A stretch of 64,000 nucleotides of DNA, taken from Cokeromyces recurvatus. Its lineage: Eukaryota > Mucoromycota > Mucoromycetes > Mucorales > Mucoraceae. The notes below the pieces were generated by a model. It saw only the letters and a program-made list of their open reading frames with translations. It was not told where the DNA came from and made no database searches. Positions 57,143 through 64,000 of this stretch are shown here, piece after piece (the first letter of the stretch is position 1; each line of letters opens with the position of its first letter). The stretch spans positions 186,001-250,000 of the forward strand of contig NW_026251395.1 of NCBI RefSeq assembly GCF_025118155.1. The letters are read 5' to 3'. Made by a program: the position numbers and the translations under genes.

Positions 57143-58269
57143 TTTTTAATATATAATAATTGTTAAAATTAACAATAATGAAAAAGAAAAAAAAAAAGAG
57201 CAGGATTATTTATAGTTCCGCGTAAATAAATTCAACTCTGGATAAACTTTGACTGTAATTAAAATTAATGCATTAAAAAAGTAAACTCACATGATATTAC
57301 GAACTATGTTTCTTTATTTTCCTTGAGATGAAAAATGTATATTAAAAGTAATGGTGAATCCAGTTTGAATTACTAAAACTAAAGTCAAAAATACTAATTA
57401 TCAAAAATATTTATTTTGATTTTATTTTTTTTAATTATTTTCTGCATGTCAATTAAACAATTTATAATTACTTTGTGTGAAATGGCTAAACATCTAAACT
57501 TTTATTTTAAAATATACAATTATTATAAATGAATATATCGGAAAGAACAAAAAGTCAAGTAAATATTAATAGATCAAACTAATGTACATGAAATGTACAA
57601 ATGTAACATTCAAATGTTCAATTAATAGTTGCCATCATTTAATTCCTGTCTTGAAAAGAATTAATTTCTGCAATAATTTTCTGTAAAAAAAATTTTTTAT
57701 TTTTTAATAAATGCATAATTTTTTTAAAGCATATTATACTGATAATTTTAATCTTCTTTTTTTTTTGAAATAATGGTTGTTAATAACTCTATCACTAGAA
57801 TAGAATAATAATATTATTTATTATCTTAAACATTAATATTTTTTGTTACGTCATTTTATACACAATTATCTAACAAATTTTTGTTTCATCTAAATGTCTT
57901 GATAAATAAAAGAAAATAAAAATAAAATTATTCAAGTACATTGTCTGACTTTTAAATTGATCTTTTGGTCAATTTTAGTGTACCTAACCAGCAGAAATAA
58001 TTTTCAAATGCTAATAACTCTTCTAAATAAAATATAATTAGCATATTTGAAATCATGGAAATGAGCTCTTTCGTTTGATATAAAACTATTTGAGAAAATC
58101 CCAATTTTTTAAAAAACGTGGTGAAAGTACTACTTTCACCATGGAGAAACTACTAAATGCAACCATGGTGAAACTTTGGTGAAAGATGGAATTATCTGCA
58201 ATGATGTCGACTTCATCATTCTTCAAAGTTATATCTTATTTGCTGATTATTCTTAATAAAATATTTTTA
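57143..58269. other. A+T-rich region between the CACTA gene and UBP14
   Basis: No ORF supported. 58105-58200 holds a cluster of CACCATG/CATGGTGAAAC-type direct and inverted motifs, including a perfect hairpin GTGAAAGTACTACTTTCAC near 58120-58140. One end of the CACTA element may lie here, but I could not match it to the other side. Confidence 0.45.
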
Positions 58270-61108
58270 TTATTGTAATCTTTTCAAAAAATACAAATAC
58301 GCGTCACCAATAGGTGGGTTTGGTGTAACAGCGACTTTGTTATCATTAAATAAAACCCATTCACCATCATGGTGAATATGTGAAACATAGTGTCCACAAT
58401 GAACTGATGTACCTTTGTGAGATATAAAGGAGTCTATTTCATAATTAAAAGGTGGAATAGCGTCTATAACACACATTTATTAGTTATAGCGTCTTATTTT
58501 CTATGCAATCATATTACCTCCAGCTGTGTTTGTTTCTGCTATTGTATTATCTTCTCCAGAATCATCAGGATGACTGAATAACCAATCTAAAGCTCTTTCT
58601 GTATCATTATTCTAAAATAAAATATTAAATTAGTATATAATATCTTTGCAAAATGTAAGATTTAATTACAGTTTCTCTTAATGCCTTCTTAGCTTGTGCT
58701 TCAGTAAATCCCATTTCCTGTAAAGTATGAATTTGTTCTTGACTTACACCACCTGCTGAGGTGCTAGTAGAAGGCAATGGATCATCAACATCTATCCAAA
58801 AAAAAAAAATAATTATTATTATTTTGAACTATTCATTTCTTTATATAAATACGTACCAGCGTCATCCATATGCTCAAATATCCAGTTCATAGCTATCTCA
58901 GCACCTTGATTTCCTGTATTAATTAGTGCTCGCTTACATCTATTTTCAGAAAATCCCATTGCCTTTAATTGCTCAATATCATTTTCATTAAAAGCCAATT
59001 CTGAAGGTTTCTCTTCTTCCTCAGGTAATAACTCTTCTCCATCTTGCTGTCCTTTACTAAGATATTTATCAAGTTGGATAGGCCCTTCAGGAAAATCGAT
59101 TTTAATATCTATTAAGGAATTAAAGTAAGTATTATATAAACTTCTATACATTTATATTAAAAGATGTACCTAATTTCTGAGGAACCCAATCAATAAAGGT
59201 GAACCTTCTTGGATTAAGAACAAGAATTTCAGGAAAAGTACTGAATTTAACAGATCTATTAAATAAAAGTTAGACAAAAATCTCCTTAAAAAATAGTTTA
59301 TTTCTACCTTCTAGCTATCGTCTTTTCTTTACACTGAGGACATTGATATCCATCCACAATTTCTTCTTTCACAAAATCATTCAAACATTCATAGAAATCA
59401 ACATTTTCGTATCCACCACTTTCTAGTTGACGAACAGGTACACTTACAGAAATAGAACTAGTTTTGTCCTTTTGATATCTTACTCTCTTGCATTTATCAC
59501 ACTGGAGGCGCTGTTCGGTCTCAAATTCAAAGACATTGGTAGGATCATTTGATTTGGTAGCATGTTCCTTTTGCTGTACTGTCTTGCAAAAATATTGAAA
59601 AAATTCAAAGGCATCTTGTTGACGCATTGTTGAAAATTCAGGATGATTTTTCCCTACCAAAGTCTTAAACATACTTGGTGCAACTCCCCCATCGCTTGAT
59701 TCAACACCATGATCTTTGTCAAATTGTTGAACATAATGTGAATAACGACCAGATAAAAGCCCATCAGCTATTTTGTGTAATTGGCAATACCAGCAATTAG
59801 CAGAGCTTTCTTGTGTGCAAGTTAATGCATGATCTCGTAACTCATTATCATAACGATATCTAAACTTGCTCAAATGAAAGACTGATTGAAGGACGGAAGC
59901 CATATAACAGCTGTTGCCGAGATTTTTTAGTCCTGTAAACCCAGGACCAAATCGTGGTTCAAGTTGCTTACCATCCTCTGTTGTCATACTGAAATCAAAT
60001 TTCAGATTTTGTTCAAGTTGAAGTTCTGTCATACTCTTTTCTGTCTTAAGCTGTTGAGCTACATTAATTCCCCAATTAGCTAAATGACTAGCCAAGTTTT
60101 CGTCAATACGTGCATCATCACAACTATAACAATAAATGTCTATACATATAAAAAGAGAACATAAGAAATTTTGCATATTCTTGTATACTTTATTACAAAC
60201 CTGCTGTTCCTTCAGGTGTAATAGTGCCTAATTTGACATTAACACCATGTCCAGTCTTCTCAAAGTGCTCAATAGCATGATTATTTCCACCAGAACCATC
60301 ATACTGTTTTCGTCCACAACCTAAATTACCACAAATCAAACATAACCATAGGTTCTGATTAAGGTCACAATTAGCACAATGAGCTAAAGCTTGTCCTTCA
60401 AGTTTTTTAGGTGGCTCTTGTTGTAAACAAAGCGTGTGTTCACAAGGTGTAATAACTTCCTCCCAAGCTTTCACCTCTGACTGCTTAGCAGAAGACATAG
60501 AGTTCAATATGGCTTCGACTTGATCATTTAGCTATGAACAAATTTATAAATATACAGGTTGTATAAATGACGAATTTATGAATGAATCATTCACAAAAAT
60601 ACCTTTGGTGTAGCATCTCTCTGCTCATATTGATTACAAATATAACAATGGATTTTAGTCAAGTATTCATATTGTGGTTCTTCATTTTCTGGTGAAATAA
60701 CAATTTTAGTAATTTTGGGTGGTGGTGGTTGTTCATTGTCCTTTAATTAAACAGATTAGTATATGCTTTTATTGCTAATTTGCGATTATTTACTCTTTTA
60801 TTGTTATTAATGACACGACGACGAATGTTTACAGCTAAAGGATGTCCACTAAGTTGAGAATGCGTCAACGCATGATGTCTTTTACTGTCTAAACAACCAC
60901 CATTAAAACAAGTTAAACAAACATCAATACCTTCGGGTCCATCCTATTCATTATGAACATTGAGTAAAATAAAGAAAAAGAAATCCACTTTTATATTTCT
61001 CGAAACACTTACTTGATTATCAAAACATTGAGTACATTCTTCCTTATGCACTTGATCAAATGCAGTAGGAGGTGTCAATGGATGAGTTTCAACATGTATG
61101 CAAACCAT
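58270..61108 (-). CDS. UBP14: Ubiquitin-specific protease 14 / USP5 (isopeptidase T)
   Basis: Ten exons on the minus strand (61013-61108, 60794-60943, 60603-60740, 60201-60531, 59308-60139, 59170-59255, 58857-59108, 58670-58791, 58518-58611, 58270-58463) give 764 residues, in frame throughout; yeast Ubp14 has 781. An N-terminal Cys/His module (residues 1-130) is followed by the ZnF-UBP domain (about 150-245, CANCDLNQNLWLCLICGNLG and HAIEHFEKTGH). The catalytic Cys box is LKNLGNSCYMASVLQSVFHL. Then come EQRLQCDKCKRVRYQKDK, two UBA domains (LKAMGFSENRCKRALINTGN and a second at 58670-58791), and the His box GTSVHCGHYVSHIHHDGEWV. Known role: cytosolic disassembly of unanchored polyubiquitin chains to free ubiquitin, sensing the free C-terminus through the ZnF-UBP. 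All catalytic boxes are present. Confidence 0.93.
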
Positions 61109-61258
61109 TATTAAAGGAAAAGAAAAAAAAATAAAAAAATAAAAAAAAAATATGTATATAATGCAAAATAACGCGTGTAGCATGTTTTTATTGCTGCGAT
61201 TTTATTTTATTGGTAGAGGGAGATAATATTCGGATGCATATACATAGAAAATAAAAGT

Positions 61259-64000
61259 CTACGCTTGTAAAGACTGTTCATGAACTAAAATACTATATAT
61301 ACCGTTAAGAGATAAGAGATCCCAATGTGTACCTTGTTCAGCAACAACACCATCCTTTACAACACAAATAAGATCCGCGTTTTGAATTGTAGATAGTCTA
61401 TGTGCGATTGTAATCGTTGTTCTACCTCCCTGTTCGATAATCTTATCAAGTGCTTCCTGTACCACCTTTTCAGAGTCACTATCAAGAGCAGATGTTGCTT
61501 CATCTAAAAGTAATAATTTTGGCCTTCGAATCAAGGCACGTGCAATTGCAATACGTTGTTTTTGTCCACCCGATAACTGTGATCCCTTGTCACCAACACG
61601 TGTATTATAGCCGTCAGGTAATGTCATAATAAAGTCGTGAATATTAGCCTGTCGACATGCTTCCTCTACTTCTTCTTGACTCACACTATAATCATCGCCG
61701 TCTCCTTCATGTTTAGTAATATTATATCGGTTATCAATACCAAATCGAACATTATCACCAATACTCATATCAAATAAAACAGGCTCTTGACCAACCAAGG
61801 CCATATGTGATCTCAAATTACGCAATGTAAATGATTGAATATTATAATTATCTAACGATATCTGGCCACCAAAGGGATCATACCAACGCTGTAACATGCC
61901 AATCGTTGTTGACTTGCCACAACCTGAAGGACCCACCAAAGCAATTGTCATACCTTTTTCGGCATGCAAGTTGAATTGTCCAGTAAATATTGGATTATTA
62001 GGCCTTGAGGGATAACTAAAGGCTATATCCTTAAAATCAACATCGCCTTCGAGACTACCAACTGATGGCTCAATACCTTCCATTTCTGGATCGATTACAG
62101 GCTTACGGTCCATGATGTCAAAAATAGCAATAGCAGCCACTTTAGCTTTACTAAATGTAGAGGTAAAAACAGATCCATGACCGGCTGTTTGAGCGGTAAT
62201 CATGATAGACATCATACAGGTGAACATATCAAGAAATTCAATTCGTCCATCCATAATTAGTCGAATACCTGCGTAAAAGGCAACAGCACTGGTATAAATC
62301 ATGATACCACGTAAAAGTCCGAAACCAATAGAAGAAAGATAGGCACGACGGATAGCCATCTTGTGCGGTCTTTTATTAGCGAGATCATATCGATCTTCAA
62401 AAAATTTTTGACGATTAAGAGCTGTTACAGTTCGTATTTCTTTAATTGCTTCTCCAGCTACTTCACCTGATTGAGCATTAGCTCGTTTTGTACCATCTTC
62501 ATAACCCCGATGAATACGAGCTTCTTGAGAAGTAGCACCCAAAATAAAGGGTACCAAACATAATATAATCAATGTTAATATCCAGCTGTAGACAAATGCA
62601 ATAACTAAACCAACAATGCATGTAACAGTAACTTGAATAACATCACCCCAGACTTTAGTTACCATTTCATTGACATTCTTGGCATCGACGGCTAATCTGG
62701 ATGTAAGTGCACCAGCATGATTTTCATCTTGATCAAAAAATCCAGCCTCCTGCTTCATATAAGTACGAAACACCGCTGCCCTAAGACGTCGAGTATAGTA
62801 TTCACCAGCTACTTCAAAGGAAACAACCTGTAAAGCAAATCCAATGAACCCAACAATACCAATAACAACAAATAAAAAGGCATAAAGGTTGATCCCTTTA
62901 AAAGGTCCTGTATTATAAAGATCTGAATGACCTGGTATAGTAATGATTGTGATAACTTTGGCAAATAACAAAGAATAAATAGGAAAGATAGCACCAGCAA
63001 TGGCAGCTCCGATACACCCTAATACAAGACGAGGAAATTCTGGTCGCATATCAAATAAGACTCGTTTAACTGGTGCGGATCGTTTCTTGATTTCCTTTTT
63101 ATTCTGTTTTTCACGTTGAATTTTAAGCTCATAAGCATAAAGGTTGTTTTCATTTGTAGCTGTATGTAAGCTACTATATGTATTACTATTGGCAATAGTT
63201 GAAGGTCGTTTTTCATTATTATCAGCATGCTCCATCATCATTACTGAAACGTCTTTTTTGTTGATAATAGTTTGGTTTTTTTTGTGTAGCTTTTGAAGAA
63301 GAAGTTCATCTTCATCTGGCTGATCCTCAAAAGGCTTTTCAGAATCAGAGGTGTTTTTTTGAGCTGCTTTTTGTTGTAAAGCAATTTCTTGTTTTTTGAC
63401 AAGTTCAGCATATATACCACCAAGATGAATGAGTTCTTGATGAGTACCGCTTTCAACAAGTTGCCCATGATTCATAACTACAATAAGATCTGCATTACGA
63501 ATTGTAGAGAGACGATGAGCGATGACAATAGTAGTACGTTTTGCAGAGGCTGCATCTAATGCCTTTTGAACTAATCTTTCGGATTGTGTATCTAATGCAG
63601 ATGTAGCCTGTATACATAACAAAAGGAAAATAAAGTGCTACTAGTAAGCAAAAAAAAAAATAAAAAAAAAAATAAAATATATATAAATATTATTACCTCG
63701 TCTAATAACAAAATAGGTGGGTTCTTCAAAATAGCACGAGCAATTGCGATACGTTGTTTTTGACCTCCAGAAAGCATGCTCCCCTGATCACCTACAAGAG
63801 TATCATAACCATCAGGCAATTTTGAAATAAATGAATGACAATTAGCCTCAGTACAAGCACGTATGAGGTCTTCTTCTGTGACTTTACTATCTTCTGAAAC
63901 ACCTAATAATAGATTTTGACGAATGGACATATTGAACAAAACTGGTTCCTGAGAGACAACGCCCAATTGCTGACGAAGCCATATTAAATCAAGATCCTTA
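61259..64000 (-). CDS. Full-size ABCB transporter (P-glycoprotein/Ste6 type), 5' part outside the window
   Basis: Two exons are visible on the minus strand (63697-64000 and 61259-63607), and the gene continues past the right edge. What remains begins in the first ATPase domain: Q-loop [10 protein letters not shown], signature [18 protein letters not shown], Walker [10 protein letters not shown]-loop ATSALD and H-loop [18 protein letters not shown] charged linker follows. The second membrane domain has about six hydrophobic segments ([59 protein letters not shown], among others). The second ATPase domain is complete (Walker [64 protein letters not shown]). Members export lipophilic drugs, lipids or peptide pheromone; the substrate cannot be told. 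Both ATP sites have intact visible motifs. Confidence 0.93.

Noticed and set aside
53756..57980. CACTAGTAATG near 53756 and TTTTAGTG near 57973 as CACTA terminal repeats
   Set aside because: Only the first five bases agree; the following 20 bases do not match in inverted orientation.
1..64000. CRISPR arrays, operons, phage or bacterial defence genes
   Set aside because: No regularly spaced direct repeats; all genes are intron-bearing or single eukaryotic units with fungal homologies.

Overview
The window reads as a piece of a filamentous fungal nuclear genome, most likely an early-diverging fungus of the Mucoromycota, probably Mucorales. The support is a very A+T-rich intergenic background, many short (about 50-100 bp) GT-AG introns, fungal proteins (a KRE9-like GPI wall protein, UAP1, a Pof3/Dia2-like F-box protein, a Kin1/MARK-like kinase), and a WRKY/GCM1-type zinc domain and C2H2 proteins of a kind I associate with Mucoromycota. 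No species call is justified. All family names come from reading the translations by eye; no database search was run. Exon joins were chosen by GT-AG signals plus frame and homology continuity.

Layout. 1-4.5 kb: subterminal repeat DNA, a broken 6-phosphogluconate dehydrogenase (6PGD) copy, and a LINE reverse-transcriptase remnant that cuts into it and ends in a 22-bp A tail. 4.7-11.6 kb: three plus-strand host genes, namely a mitochondrial PPR protein, the 60S assembly factor RPF2 and a WRKY-like transcription factor. 12.8-26.1 kb: a transposon graveyard. It has two Tc1/IS630-type transposase remnants, four copies or pieces of an LTR-like repeat, a 0.79-kb perfectly opposed inverted duplication around an intact C2H2 gene, a Ty3/gypsy pol fragment and a second LINE tail.

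26.4-44.8 kb: dense host genes. These are the SNARE BET1, a TPR/F-box/LRR protein, an alpha-arrestin, UAP1, a GT77-like glycosyltransferase, a very small shugoshin-like protein and a multi-exon RasGEF. A 208-bp MITE then sits just upstream of RLP24. 45.8-53.7 kb: a multi-OB-fold, RPA1-like protein of 11 exons, the KRE9-like wall protein and a Kin1/MARK-like kinase with a KA1-like tail. 54-57.1 kb: a nearly intact CACTA (Tnp2-type) transposase gene. 58.3-64 kb: the deubiquitinase UBP14/USP5 and the 3' part of a full-size ABCB (P-glycoprotein/Ste6-type) transporter that runs off the right edge.

The host genes show loose themes rather than operon logic. RPF2 and RLP24 act in pre-60S ribosome assembly. 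UAP1 and the KRE9-like protein serve the cell wall. RasGEF, the kinase and the arrestin belong to signalling and trafficking control. The most unusual items are the inverted duplication with its captured zinc-finger gene, the divergent WRKY-like factor, the 120-residue shugoshin-like protein divergently paired with a glycosyltransferase across a T38 tract, the OB-fold protein, and the almost undamaged CACTA transposase.
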